Translations under genes and position numbers: made by a program
Part shown: one piece after another, positions 1 through 10,500 of the stretch
Layout of the letters: each line of letters begins with the position of its first letter
Position numbering within the stretch: the first letter of the stretch is position 1
DNA from: Pirellulales bacterium
Lineage (GTDB): Bacteria; Planctomycetota; Planctomycetia; Pirellulales; JACPPG01
DNA: 64,000 nt
Reading direction: 5' to 3'
Assembly (NCBI GenBank): GCA_036499395.1
Contig: DASYDW010000068.1
Location: 62,001 to 126,000, forward strand
Notes under the pieces: model-generated
The model's database searches: none
What the model was told of the DNA's origin: nothing
What the model saw: the letters and a program-made list of their open reading frames with translations, nothing else

Positions 1-68
1 TGGTGCGCGATTCCTACCTGGAAGTGCATCGACGTTATATCGAGTCGAAATGCGGGACGAAGGATTAA
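1..68 (+). CDS. C-terminal end of an unidentified protein (partial)
   Basis: An open frame entering from the window edge (first full codon at base 3) ends with TAA at 66-68. It encodes about 21 residues ending KCGTKD. Nothing can be said about function from so little. It is taken as real because the next small gene begins only 3 bases after its stop, the tight spacing usual in an operon. Confidence 0.5.
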   Translation, partial: VRDSYLEVHRRYIESKCGTKD

Positions 69-71
69 GCG

Positions 72-275
72 ATGGGCCCACTTTGGGGACCTTTATATTT
101 TGTATTTGATTCTAGTCCTGCGAATCAGATAACAGGTATGGTGCTCGTTTTGGTGTTAGGCGCTGGGATGATCGCGTTCCCGCTACGGCCAAATAAGTTA
201 ACTGCAATTGTGCTGATTCCCGCCATTGTTTTGTGGCTGTTGTGCGGAATTGTGGGGAAAGGAATTGGGGCCTGA
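72..275 (+). CDS. small hypothetical membrane protein, 67 aa
   Basis: The 67-residue product has two clear hydrophobic stretches, about residues 20-37 and 43-62, separated by a short basic loop (RPNK), so it is probably a two-pass inner-membrane protein. I do not recognise a family. The ATG at 72 follows the previous stop by 3 bases, which suggests translational coupling. The segment is less GC-rich than the neighbouring genes. A non-coding explanation cannot be excluded for such a short frame, but the hydrophobic pattern and spacing favour a gene. Confidence 0.55.
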   Translation: MGPLWGPLYFVFDSSPANQITGMVLVLVLGAGMIAFPLRPNKLTAIVLIPAIVLWLLCGIVGKGIGA

Positions 276-473
276 TTCCTGCGGCGCACCACTCAAACGT
301 GAGACGAGCAAAAACGCTCGACTACTCGACGGGAACGGTTTTCGTAGCTTCCCGGCCGCGGTGACGTTTATACTGGAAGCGTCGACGGCTCTGAACTGGC
401 GAATGGAAGTGCGGAGTGATCGACGACGCGGCGGATTCGCATTGCTGCGATTATTGAGTGGCGGCATCGTCTT

Positions 474-1751
474 ATGAGCGAGATCGAACAATTTCTGGCC
501 GAGCATGTCGCGCTCTCGCGCCGCTATTTCTTGCGCGCTACGGCCACGAGCGCCGCGGTCATGGCCGGATGGCCGGCGCGGCTACGGGCGGAGGAGGGAA
601 TCGAATCGCCCGAGGCGCGAAAGGGGCTGGACGAGGCGATTGCGAGGCTCGAGCCCTACTTCACGCCGCAGGCGAATTTTCAGGATGTTTCGCGCGGCGA
701 TCCGGTCCCGCACACGCTCTCGGAAGAGAAAAAGCGCGAAGTCGGCCTGACGCGCGATACATGGCGATTGCAGGTGACGTCTGACCCGGACAATCCCGTT
801 CCGCTGCGCAAGACATTCTCGCGTGCCGATGGGACGGCGTTCGACTTTGCGGCGCTGATGCAATTGGCCGAAACGCGTGCCGTGCGATTTGCCAAGGTAA
901 TGACCTGCCTGAATCTCGGCTGTCCGCTGGGCATGGGCATTTGGGAAGGCGTTCCGCTGCGCGACGTGATTTGGCTAACGAAGCCGGGCGACGCGTTACG
1001 GCGCGTTTTTTACTTTGGATATCACAACGACGATCCACGGCAGATATTTCGCAGCTCATTGCCGATTGGCCGGGTGTTGGAAGATCCGTTCGATCTGCCG
1101 CCTGTGATCCTTTGCTACAAGCTGAACGGTCATTGGTTGAGCAGTGAGCGAGGAGGTCCGGTGCGCATCCTGGTGCCCGAGGCCTATGGATTCAAATGCG
1201 TGAAATGGATCACGGACGTTGTGCTGACGAACCTGGCCGGCGCGAATGACACTTACGCCAACGAGAACAACGATATCGACAGTCCGCTGAAGAGTTTCGC
1301 GGCTACGATCTCGGCCCCGCGCCAGTGGAAAGCGGGTGAAAGCGTACCGCTGACCGGCTATGCCCAGGTGGGGATCGGTGGCTTGTCGAAGGTGCAGGTG
1401 TGGCTGCAGCCCGAGGGAGAGGAATCGCCGAAAGGAGATCCTTACTTCGCGACGGCGCCGTGGGGCGATGTCGAGATTCTGCCGCCGCCTACACAGTGGG
1501 GAGGCGAGTTGGCGGATGAAAAACTGACGAGCGCGACGCAAGGCTTTGACGAATCATCGGGACGGCCGATCTCGTGGCCGATGCGGCTGACCAAGGTGCA
1601 TTGGGCCACGCTGTTGCCGGCCGTGCCGGCGGGCAAGTATGTGCTGCGCTGCCGGGCTGTCGACGCGAAGGGAAATGGACAACCGATGCCGCGGCCATTT
1701 CGCAAATCGGGTCATGCCGCGATCGAGCAAATCTCGGTCGTGGTCGAATAA
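474..1751 (+). CDS. Tat-exported sulfite oxidase/SoxC-like molybdopterin oxidoreductase
   Basis: The 425-aa product begins with a twin-arginine leader (SRRYFLR, residues 15-21, then a hydrophobic stretch ending near RAEE), so the folded enzyme is predicted to be periplasmic. Residues about 80-260 match the oxidoreductase molybdopterin-binding domain. Cys145 in MTCLNLG is the expected Mo-ligand position, followed by WEGVPLRDV and later GGPVRILVPEAYGFKCVKW. Residues about 275-410 resemble the Mo-co dimerisation domain. Family members oxidise sulfite or reduce sulfoxides; the substrate here is unknown. No cytochrome partner is adjacent. A TPR glycosyltransferase gene follows 28 bases downstream. 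Confidence 0.88.
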   Translation: MSEIEQFLAEHVALSRRYFLRATATSAAVMAGWPARLRAEEGIESPEARKGLDEAIARLEPYFTPQANFQDVSRGDPVPHTLSEEKKREVGLTRDTWRLQVTSDPDNPVPLRKTFSRADGTAFDFAALMQLAETRAVRFAKVMTCLNLGCPLGMGIWEGVPLRDVIWLTKPGDALRRVFYFGYHNDDPRQIFRSSLPIGRVLEDPFDLPPVILCYKLNGHWLSSERGGPVRILVPEAYGFKCVKWITDVVLTNLAGANDTYANENNDIDSPLKSFAATISAPRQWKAGESVPLTGYAQVGIGGLSKVQVWLQPEGEESPKGDPYFATAPWGDVEILPPPTQWGGELADEKLTSATQGFDESSGRPISWPMRLTKVHWATLLPAVPAGKYVLRCRAVDAKGNGQPMPRPFRKSGHAAIEQISVVVE

Positions 1752-1779
1752 TCCACGCATTTCGCCAGGAGGAACGCGC

Positions 1780-3681
1780 TTGCGTGGACGCGACTCGTCA
1801 AGGGCCCGACCGAAGAACTCGTCCCGAGTCGATAATTCGCGCGCCGCGCCCGGGCCAGGCATTGCGAGCAAGGACGCTGCCATCAAAGACGCCGCGATTG
1901 GTGCCGGCGTGTTTCTGTTTCTGGCCGCGACGATCGGTATCGTTTATTCCACGGCCGTCGACGGGCCATTTTTCTACGATGATTCGACGAGTGTTCTCTA
2001 TAACCCGTCGATCGTGCGGTTGTTTCCGCTCGTCGGAACCGATGCCGCGCCGGGGCCGCTGAACCCGCCACGCGATATTAGTACCTCGGGGCGGCCGCTG
2101 GTGAATTTGTCGCTGGCGGTGAATTACCACTTTGGACAATTCAACCCGCGCGGCTATCACGTGACGAATGTTGTGATCCACGCGATCGCGGCATTCTTAT
2201 TGTGGGCGATCGTGCGGTGGACACTGCGATTACCCTATTTCGAAGGACGATTTAGCAATCGCGTGGCTGATTGGCTGGCCTTGTGCGTGGCCCTACTCTG
2301 GTCAGTGCATCCGATGCAAACCGAGGCCGTGCAATATGTGACGCAGCGCACCGAGTTGATGATGGCCTGCGGCTATCTGGTCACGCTGTACGCTAGCCTG
2401 CGCTACTGGGACGCGATGGCCACGCCGCAGCGAAGAATTTGGCTCGGCGTCGCAATCCTCGCGTGTTCGGCAGGCATGGCGTGCAAAGAAGTAATGGTCA
2501 CGGCGCCGGTCGTGGTGCTGCTCTTCGAACGTGTGTTCATTGCCGGATCATTTCGTCGCGCGATCGAACGTTCCTGGCCGTTGTACGTGGGGCTAGTGCT
2601 AGGTTGGTTATTGCTCGTGGGATTGAACCTCGCCGGTCCGCGCGCGGCGACTGCCGGTTTGGGGCTGGGGGTGCCGATCTACCAGTGGTGGCTGACGCAG
2701 TTCGAAGTGCTGTTTCTTTACGTGAAGCTTGCGGTGTGGCCGTGGCCGCTGTCGATTCATTACGAGATGCCGCTCATCGAGACCTTCTCGGTCGCGTGGC
2801 CTTGGATGATCGGCGCGGCGGGCGTTGGAGTGGTTGTCGCGTGGCTATTGTATCAGCGCACGGCCGTTGGCTTTCTTCTGGCGAGCGTGCTGCTGATCCT
2901 CTCGCCGACGTTCGTCGTGCCGATCGCAACCGAGGTCGCCGCCGAGCGGCGCATGTATCTGCCGCTGGCCGGCCTAATGGCGCTGGCCGTCGTGGGGGCG
3001 TATGGGGTCGCCCGTCGTGTGCAGCAGATCATCAGTGGTGAAACGGCAACACTAACGACACAAGCACTTTCGCTCACTGCGACGCTCTTCGTTGCTCTCG
3101 CACTTGCGACCGGTTACGCCGTGGCGAGCGTGCATCGTTTGAACATCTATCGTGACGAGGTATCGCTTTGGCAGGATGCGCTACGCAGTGCGCCTGACAG
3201 CCCGCTGGTGCGTATGAACCTGGGGTTGGCGCTGATCAACGCCGGGCTTCCGCAGCAGGCGATTGAGCATTACGAGGCGGCGCTACGATTGGAACCGGAG
3301 AAGGGGGCCACGCATCGCAATAATCTTGCGCTAGCGCTCTTAAGTTCGGGCCGGCGGGCGGAGGCCATCGCGCAATACGAGGAGGCTCTGCGGATCGATC
3401 CGGAACTGGTCGAAGCGCACAATAATCTCGGCAGCCTGCTGCTGGGCGAAGGCAAGGCGGCGGAAGCGGTCGCGCATTTCACGGCCGTGACCCAGCTCAA
3501 GCCCGATTACGCCGAGGGATATTTGGGGCTGGCAATGGCACTCAGCGCGGCCGGGCGCCCCGATGCCGCCGCGGCCGGCGAACGCGCTCTGGCACTTGCG
3601 CGCGAGCAAGGTAACGCGGCTCTAGCGAAGCAAGTCACGGATTGGCTGAGCGCGTTTCGAGCGAGCGCGCCAAAGAACTGA
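1780..3681 (+). CDS. TMTC-like O-mannosyltransferase-type membrane protein with C-terminal TPRs
   Basis: I place the start at a TTG (1780) because a perfect AGGAGG lies at 1767-1772, 7 bases before it. The longer frame upstream overlaps the molybdoenzyme gene. The 633-aa product has a first membrane span, a loop with DDSTSVLYNPSI, then HPMQTEAVQYVTQRTEL. That layout is typical of the TMTC (DUF1736) GT-C glycosyltransferases. About ten more membrane spans follow. The C-terminal residues, about 470-607, form four TPR units with the usual A/G/L/P spacing. TMTC proteins transfer mannose to proteins from a lipid-linked donor. The acceptor here is unknown, and the role is inferred from architecture. 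Confidence 0.82.
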   Translation: MRGRDSSRARPKNSSRVDNSRAAPGPGIASKDAAIKDAAIGAGVFLFLAATIGIVYSTAVDGPFFYDDSTSVLYNPSIVRLFPLVGTDAAPGPLNPPRDISTSGRPLVNLSLAVNYHFGQFNPRGYHVTNVVIHAIAAFLLWAIVRWTLRLPYFEGRFSNRVADWLALCVALLWSVHPMQTEAVQYVTQRTELMMACGYLVTLYASLRYWDAMATPQRRIWLGVAILACSAGMACKEVMVTAPVVVLLFERVFIAGSFRRAIERSWPLYVGLVLGWLLLVGLNLAGPRAATAGLGLGVPIYQWWLTQFEVLFLYVKLAVWPWPLSIHYEMPLIETFSVAWPWMIGAAGVGVVVAWLLYQRTAVGFLLASVLLILSPTFVVPIATEVAAERRMYLPLAGLMALAVVGAYGVARRVQQIISGETATLTTQALSLTATLFVALALATGYAVASVHRLNIYRDEVSLWQDALRSAPDSPLVRMNLGLALINAGLPQQAIEHYEAALRLEPEKGATHRNNLALALLSSGRRAEAIAQYEEALRIDPELVEAHNNLGSLLLGEGKAAEAVAHFTAVTQLKPDYAEGYLGLAMALSAAGRPDAAAAGERALALAREQGNAALAKQVTDWLSAFRASAPKN

Positions 3682-3843
3682 GACGTCGGAGCACGCCTAC
3701 GGCGTCGAACAGGCTGCGAATTGCCGGCGCCCTATGCCTCTTCATAGTCATGAGCGGCGCAGATTTACGAATTGCAGCAAACTGCTTCACATGCTCACGC
3801 ATTTCGTGATCATCGCACCAGGATTCTATGATTCTGTACGACC

Positions 3844-4833
3844 CTATCGCGCGAACGCTTTGCCGATTTGACGGCGCTTCATAAACAATAGCGCCGCGAG
3901 CGCCATCGCCGACATGACAAGGCTGCCCGGTTCGGGCACCAGGTGGTTGGCCAGGAAGTCGATGTTGTGCTGGAGCAATGTCTCGTTGCCGAACTGCAGA
4001 TTGAATACGCTCGTGTCGAGTTCGTGGCCGATGCCGACACCTTGGTAGAATTCGTGGTAGATGCCGACGGCGGTGAGTTGATTCGAGACGGCCAGGTCGC
4101 CGGAAAACGGAACTTGCGTATCGGCATCGCCGTGGAACATGAAGGCCGCGGGGCCGCCGGGCTGAATCACGGACTCGGTGCCATACATGCTTCCCAGAAA
4201 ATCGAGTACGACCGTGGGGGCGATGTGTGCAGGCACGTTGTTATAGCCGACCAACTCGGCCGTGATGCCGCCGGCCGAGGCGCCGCCGATGCCGATGCGG
4301 TCCGGATTGACGCCCAGCGAGGCGGCATTGGTGCGCACCCATGTCATGGCCGTTTCAGAATCCTGCACGGCGGCGTTGATTGCGTTGCCACCGAGTTGCA
4401 GATCCGGAAAGCTGTCGAAACCCGGCGGCGGTGGCGTGAAGTTATCGGCCGGGCCGGGGGACGAGTTGGGAGGAAAATCGGCGTACATGCGGTAATTGAT
4501 CGATACCACGACGTAGCCCAGCGAGGCGTATTGCTCGGCCAACGGCGCCATATCGGTCTTGTCGCCCGAGACGAACCCGCCGCCATGCACCAGCACGATG
4601 GCCGGCGTCGAGGCGGGAAGCGGCGTTGATCCCTGCACCGGTTTGTAAACGTCGAGCGTCAGGTTTTCACTGCTCGCCCCGTTTTGTGTCGGACCGCTGC
4701 CGTAGACGACGTTCGACGTTTCCGATACGCCGAAGAGGGGATCGTGATACAACGTGGCGGCGCTCGCCGCGCTCGTGAAAACGAAACCTACCGTTAGAAC
4801 ATGCAAAGAGATCGCCAGACGAACACGAGTCAT
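3844..4833 (-). CDS. secreted alpha/beta-hydrolase (carboxylesterase type) with PEP-CTERM anchor
   Basis: The 329-aa product has a signal peptide (residues 1-25, cut near SAASA). Its hydrolase core carries the oxyanion motif HGGG (83-86), a nucleophile elbow GASAG (Ser186), an acid in HGDAD (about 236-238) and a His in GIGHELD (His270). The C terminus is a PEP-CTERM tail: VPEP at about 298, a hydrophobic span, then KRRQ. That tail predicts processing by an exosortase encoded elsewhere. The core looks like hormone-sensitive-lipase/BD-FAE type esterases acting on short acyl esters or acetylated sugars; the substrate is inferred only. Confidence 0.86.
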   Translation of the reverse strand: MTRVRLAISLHVLTVGFVFTSAASAATLYHDPLFGVSETSNVVYGSGPTQNGASSENLTLDVYKPVQGSTPLPASTPAIVLVHGGGFVSGDKTDMAPLAEQYASLGYVVVSINYRMYADFPPNSSPGPADNFTPPPPGFDSFPDLQLGGNAINAAVQDSETAMTWVRTNAASLGVNPDRIGIGGASAGGITAELVGYNNVPAHIAPTVVLDFLGSMYGTESVIQPGGPAAFMFHGDADTQVPFSGDLAVSNQLTAVGIYHEFYQGVGIGHELDTSVFNLQFGNETLLQHNIDFLANHLVPEPGSLVMSAMALAALLFMKRRQIGKAFAR

Positions 4834-5105
4834 GAAAGCCTCCGCGGCGTGACAAGCAGATACCAGGATTAAGAAAGCTAAACGGAACGCACGACTTCTA
4901 AGCGTGTCGATTGTCCATTAGCTACCTGGGGCCTTCGATGCGGAGTGCGCCAATTCCGAGGCGAGGCTGGTAAGCGTAGACGATTTGCCAAGCGAAAACA
5001 ACCAGGATTTCAGCGCGGCGAAGAAGGTCTTACACTACGGCGGTTCGACCGGCGGGCGGTGTCGCTCGTGGCGAACGCGGAACCACTTTTCGAGTATTTG
5101 CAGAT

Positions 5106-6131
5106 ATGAATCCAACCAGCGACGCACCGAATCCGGCAGCTATTCAGGAATTGCTCGAAGCTTTTCGCCGCTCGAAAGTCATGTTCGCTGCCGTCTCGTT
5201 GGGCGTGTTCGACGCCCTCCGCGGGGGGGCAGCAAGCAGCGGTGACCTCGCCACGCGTCTGGCGTGTCATCCAAGCTCCTGCGAGCGGTTGCTGAATGCC
5301 TGCGTTAGTCTCGGACTGCTCGCGCGAAAGAACAACCAATACGAAAACACGCCGACGGCTGCCGCCTACCTGACCAGTGACAGCCCACAGCGGATGACGG
5401 GCTACGTCGGCTATTCGAACGACATCATGTGGAAGCTGTGGGCCAACCTGGAAGATGCGGTTCGCGAAGGCGATCATCGCTGGAAGCAGACGTTCGGCTG
5501 GGATGGTCCGATCTTCTCGCACTTCTATCGTACCGAGGAGGCCAAACGCGAATTCCTGATGGGCATGCACGGTTTCGGCGTGCTCAGCTCGCCGGAAGTC
5601 GTAAAGGCCTTCGATCTGTCGCGTTTCAAACTGTTGGTCGACTTGGGAGGCGCGACGGGACATCTGCCGATTGCGGCCTGCCGGCAGTATCCGCACATGC
5701 GCGGTGTGGTTTTTGACTTGGCGGATGCAGCGCCGCTGGCGCGCGAGATCATCGCCGAAGCGGGCATGACCGACCGCGTTGAGATTGCTTCGGGAGATTT
5801 CTTCGCCGACGAATTGCCCGAGGCAGATCTGTACGCCTTGGGGCGCATCCTGCACGATTGGAGCGAGGACAAAATTCACAAGCTCCTCGCACGCATCTAC
5901 GACCGGCTGCCTGCCGGCGGAGGCTTGTTGATCGCCGAGAAGCTGTTGAACGACGACAAGACCGGTCCCCGTTGGGCTCACATGCAGGATTTGAACATGC
6001 TCAGCTGCACCGAGGGACGCGAACGCACCCTCGCCGAATACACGGCCCTGCTGAAGCACGCGGGCTTCGCCGAGGTCGCGGGGCAGGTTACGCAATCGCC
6101 GCTGGACGCGGTGCTGGCTTTGAAAGCCTGA
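5106..6131 (+). CDS. SAM-dependent O-methyltransferase (acetylserotonin-MT/CrtF-like)
   Basis: The 341-aa product has an N-terminal winged-helix dimerisation domain (about 20-100) followed by a Rossmann methyltransferase domain. The SAM motif is VDLGGATGHLPIA, an acidic strand end sits in VVFDLA, and RILHDWSEDK carries the catalytic-type His of plant-like O-methyltransferases. Members methylate hydroxyl groups of small aromatic or polyketide molecules; no substrate is suggested by neighbours. It stands alone, with about 270 bases upstream and 250 downstream. Length and domain order are normal for the family. Confidence 0.87.
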   Translation: MNPTSDAPNPAAIQELLEAFRRSKVMFAAVSLGVFDALRGGAASSGDLATRLACHPSSCERLLNACVSLGLLARKNNQYENTPTAAAYLTSDSPQRMTGYVGYSNDIMWKLWANLEDAVREGDHRWKQTFGWDGPIFSHFYRTEEAKREFLMGMHGFGVLSSPEVVKAFDLSRFKLLVDLGGATGHLPIAACRQYPHMRGVVFDLADAAPLAREIIAEAGMTDRVEIASGDFFADELPEADLYALGRILHDWSEDKIHKLLARIYDRLPAGGGLLIAEKLLNDDKTGPRWAHMQDLNMLSCTEGRERTLAEYTALLKHAGFAEVAGQVTQSPLDAVLALKA

Positions 6132-6282
6132 TGATGGCGTTAGTCTCCTCTTAATTCAGCATCTCTTAATTTTTCGTTTCGAGTTCGCGCAGGGCGGTCG
6201 CAAGCGCGACGAATCGCCTCACTGCGCGCGTCTTCGCACATCGAATCTGTGCAACGCACCATTTCTACGGCCGGAAGCCGCG

Positions 6283-6313
6283 ATTGCGCCCGTGTTTTCT
6301 CGAAAGGCGCAAT
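6283..6313. promoter_or_regulatory. stem-loop upstream of the universal stress gene
   Basis: ATTGCGCC (6283-6290) pairs exactly with GGCGCAAT (6306-6313) around a 15-base loop. It lies 73 bases before the ATG of the universal stress gene. No T-run follows, so it is not a standard terminator. It could sit in the 5' leader of that mRNA; function is unknown. Confidence 0.35.
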
Positions 6314-6385
6314 AGTTGCGAATTGTCTAGGTTGCGAAGGGCTGGCGCCGGTCTAAGGCTTTCTTGCTAACCGGAGAATAACGCG

Positions 6386-7222
6386 ATGCTTAAGACAATT
6401 CTTCTTGTGGTTCCCGAGAATGATCCCGAGCACGCGGCTGTAAAGCTCGCGATGCGTTGGGCGAAAGAGTTCGATGCGTTGCTCGTGGCTTTAGGTCTTG
6501 TCGACGAGACGCGCGTTCATCCCCTGGAGGCAGTGCCACTGGGGGCGGGGCAAGCGAAGCGCGAGCTCGATACGAGCCGGTTGGTGAGGAGGCGTCGCGA
6601 AATTGAAGGAAGTTTGTCAACTCTGGCGCTACGCTGTGCCGAACAGCAGGTGGCGTTTAAGCCGCTCGAAGATTTTGGCAGGCCGACGGCCGACATCCTG
6701 CTCGAATCGAAAAGATTTGATGTGATCGTCATGCCACGTCACGGCCATTACTTTCATGCATCCACGGAAAATGGTTTGGGTACGGCGTTGTGGGAGGTAG
6801 TGCGTGCGACTCCGCGCCCCGTGCTGGCGGTACCAGACCAGGCGACGGTAGGAGAAAGCGTCGTTGTGGCCTATGACGGAAGCTTACAGGCGGCCCGCGC
6901 CCTGCAGGCATTTCAAGCCAGCGGACTGGCGACGAATCGTAAGGTTCATGTAGTGGCTTTGAACGAAGATCATGGCGAGGCCGCGCGGTGCGGCGATCGG
7001 GCCGTCGAGTTTCTCGCCAATCACGATATTCATGCCGTGCTACACGCCGATACTTGCGAGCCGCGCACATCGGAACGTCTCATCCAATATGCGTATCGTC
7101 TCGACGCGGGATTAGTTGTGATGGGCGCGTATGGTCGACCGATGGTTCTTGAATGCGTGATGGGCTCAGTCACGCGCGCCTTGCTTGGGCACTGCACGAT
7201 TCCGCTGTTTCTTTATCATTAA
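6386..7222 (+). CDS. tandem universal stress protein
   Basis: The 278-aa product is two UspA domains in a row (about 1-145 and 150-278). The second ends with GAYGR...MGSVT, which fits the ATP-binding pattern G-X2-G-X9-G-(S/T). The first domain has only a degenerate version (RHGHYFHAS...GLGT), so ATP binding may be confined to the second half. Tandem Usp proteins act in the cytoplasm in stress survival and energy-limited states. A GGAG Shine-Dalgarno 9 bases before the ATG supports the start. The gene is monocistronic by its flanks. Confidence 0.88.
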   Translation: MLKTILLVVPENDPEHAAVKLAMRWAKEFDALLVALGLVDETRVHPLEAVPLGAGQAKRELDTSRLVRRRREIEGSLSTLALRCAEQQVAFKPLEDFGRPTADILLESKRFDVIVMPRHGHYFHASTENGLGTALWEVVRATPRPVLAVPDQATVGESVVVAYDGSLQAARALQAFQASGLATNRKVHVVALNEDHGEAARCGDRAVEFLANHDIHAVLHADTCEPRTSERLIQYAYRLDAGLVVMGAYGRPMVLECVMGSVTRALLGHCTIPLFLYH

Positions 7223-7561
7223 GAACGATCACGCCGCGTCTGACTCAGCGCCAGCATGGCGACCAGTCCTGAAAATGGCGTAGAGCCACGAAGAGGCGCG
7301 ATGTCGGTCGTGACGCCGCGCTTTTTGCCATGACACAGCCTGTCCGCGGCTACCTCCGTGGACGGCGCGGCCGCGATTTCTCGGGCCGTTTTAGCGCGAT
7401 GCCGGCGCAAAAGCTTGAACGCGGCGCGGGCGTGTGTTCAGATAGGGGGGTAGGTCGCTGCGGTCAATGAGCTCGATGCGGCGGACCTGCGAACTTCCTG
7501 CCAGTAGTCCTGCCTTCCTGTTTCCCAATAGGACTCTCGATCCCCTCGAGCGCACCAGCCG
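7223..7561. other. intergenic region with no recognised feature
   Basis: This 339-base gap lies between the universal stress gene and the DUF1549/DUF1553 gene. I see no convincing open frame, hairpin terminator, tRNA or repeat copy. It should contain the promoter of the downstream pair, but I could not pick out -35 and -10 boxes. Confidence 0.4.
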
Positions 7562-10500
7562 ATGCTGCGATTTGCCCGTGTTTTGCAAAGACTCGTGAGG
7601 TCATGGCAATGGCTGCTTCATGCCGTACTCGCCATGATGTGGTCCGCATCCGCGACCTCGGTGGCCGCCGAGGCGCCGCAATACAACCGCGATGTGCGCC
7701 CGATCCTGGCGAACCATTGTTTTAAATGTCACGGGCCGGATGAAGAGACGCGCGCGGCCGGTCTGCGGCTCGACCGGCGCGAGGTTGTGGTGCAGGCGTC
7801 TGAATCGGGTGCGGTGCCGATCGTGCCGGGCAAGCCCGACGACAGCGAGTTGATCCGCCGCATTGGCTCGACCGAAGCGGATGTCATCATGCCACCGCTT
7901 GCGGCCAACAAGGCTCTCTCGGACGTGCAACGCGAAACGCTGCGAGCCTGGATCGCGGCCGGTGCGAACTACGAATCGCATTGGGCGTTCGAGCCGCCGC
8001 GACAGGCGGCGCTGCCGAGCGTGAAGCTGTCGGTTTGGCCGCGCAATCCGGTCGACAGTTTCGTACTGGCCCGGCTCGAAGCCGAAGGGTTGGGGCCATC
8101 GCCCGAGGCCGATAAATACACGCTTGCGCGGCGGTTGTACCTGGATCTGATTGGGCTGCCGCCGACGCCGGAGGAAGTCGACGCGTTCGTGTTCGACTCG
8201 TCGGCCGACGCTTACGAAAAGCTGGTCGATCGGTTGCTCGCTTCGCCGCACTATGGCGAACGTTGGGCGCGCCGCTGGCTCGACCTGGCCCGCTATGCGG
8301 ATACGAATGGTTATGAGAAGGATCGGATGCGTTCGATCTGGCCCTTCCGCGATTGGGTCATCGGCGCGCTGAACGCCGACATGCCCTTCGACGAATTCAC
8401 CGTCAAGCAACTCGCCGGCGACATGCTGCCGGACGCCACGCTTGCGGATCGCATCGCGACCGGATTCCATCGCAACACGATGCTCAATGAAGAAGGGGGC
8501 ATCGATCCGCTCGAGTTCCGCTTTTATGCGATGGTCGATCGGGTTGCCACGACAGGCACCGTCTGGCTCGGATTGACTGTGGGATGTGCGCAGTGTCATA
8601 CGCACAAATATGATCCGTTGCCTCACCGCGATTATTACCAGCTGATGGCGTTCTTGAACAACGCCGATGAGCCGGAAATGGACGTCGTGAAGCCGGACAT
8701 CGCCGAGCAGCGGGCGAAGCTTGTCGAGCAGATCGTGGACGCCGAGGCGGAATTGCCCAAGCAGTTTCCTGCCGAGGGAGAGTGGCGATGGCATCGTGGC
8801 TCGATCGTGTCATTCGCGTCGGCTGCCGGCGCGCAGGGCGAGGTTCTCGAAGATGGCTCGGTGCGCGTCACTGGCGCTGATCCGGAGGTGGACAGCTATA
8901 CGATCGAGATCGATGCCGACGCAGCCGAAATCTCGGCGCTGCGTTTGGAAGCCATCGCCGATTCGCAACTGCCCAAGAATGGGCCTGGGCGCACTCCGCA
9001 CGGCAATTTCGTCGTGACCGAGCTGGCAGTTAGCACGAAGCCGGCCGATGGCGCGGACACCGCGGCAGCACCAATTGCCATCGCCAGCGGCACGGCAGAC
9101 TTCTCGCAAGATGGTTTTCCGGCCGCGCAAGCTTTTGATGGCAACGACAAGACGGGCTGGGCCATCAATGGGCCTGAGCCGTGGAACGTGACGCGCGCGG
9201 CGACGTTTCGCTTTGATCGTTCGCTGGGCGGTCCGAGCCGGACACGTTATACGATTCGCCTGAATCAGAACTATGGCGGTCATCACACGCTGGGACGTTT
9301 CCGCGTGCTGCTGGGCGAGGCTGTGAACGATTCTCGTCCCGAGGTCGTGCGCCGGCAGGAGCACTTGGATCGGAAGTTCAATGAATGGCTAGCCGCGGAA
9401 TCTCCGCGCGCGACGCATTGGAAGTTATTAACGCCGACAGCAGCGGCGAGCGACGTGCCGACGCTGAAGATTCTGCCCGACGGTTCGATTCTGGCCAGTG
9501 CCGATCAGACCAAGCGCGACGTTTTTCGTGTCTCGGTCACGAACGACCTGCCTCGCGTGACGGCGCTACGGCTCGAGGCGTTGCCCGACGACTCGTTGCC
9601 GAAGCGTGGACCGGGACGCATCGCGTACGAAGGACCGTTCGGCGATTTCTTCCTCAGCGAGTTTACGATTCGCGCGGTGGGCGAGATCGCGAAGTCGAGT
9701 GCCGCCACCCAATCGTTCGCCAGCGGCAAAGATACGGCCGCGATGGCGATCGACGGTGACCCGCAGACGGGCTGGTCGATCAATGGCGGGCAGGGGCGTG
9801 CTCATACGGCTGTGTTTACGCTGGCCGCGCCGCTGGTGGCTGCGAAGACGATCGACGTCGAGCTATTATTCGAGAAATACTACGCCGCCAATCTAGGGCG
9901 CTTTCGGATCTGGGCAACTGATGACGAACGCCCCGTGACCGCAAACGCGACACCGACCGACGTCGAGGCGTTGCTACTCGTCGAGGCAGAAAAACGAACG
10001 CCGGAGCAACAGTCTCGCTTGCTCGACCATTTTTTGTCGATCGCGCCAGAATTGGCCGCCGAGCGGGAAGCGATTCGCAAGCTGCGCGAGCAGATGCCGG
10101 CTTATCCGACGACGCTGGTGTGGACTGAGCGGCCTGCGGAAAACCCGCGCCGCACGAGCATTCACAAGCGCGGAGAATTCTTGCAACCGACCGAGCCGGT
10201 GGCGGCCGAGCTGCCGAGTTTGTTCGCGCCGCTACCGGAAGGTGCGAAGCATGATCGGCTGGCGCTGGCCCGCTGGCTCGCAAGTTCGCAAAACCCGCTG
10301 GTGGGGCGCGTCACGGTTAATCGGCATTGGGCGGCGCTGTTTGGGCGCGGGCTGGTTCGAACGACGGAGGACTTCGGTTATCAGGGAGAGCCGGCGACGC
10401 ATCCCGAATTGCTCGATTGGCTGGCCACGGAGTTCATCCGCGACGGCTGGTCCGTCAAACGTCTGCATAAGTTGATCGTGACAAGTGCTACCTATCGCCA

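Noticed and set aside
5010..6095. 361-residue minus-strand frame opposite the O-methyltransferase
   Set aside because: The plus-strand gene has full methyltransferase motifs; the antisense frame has no recognisable domain.
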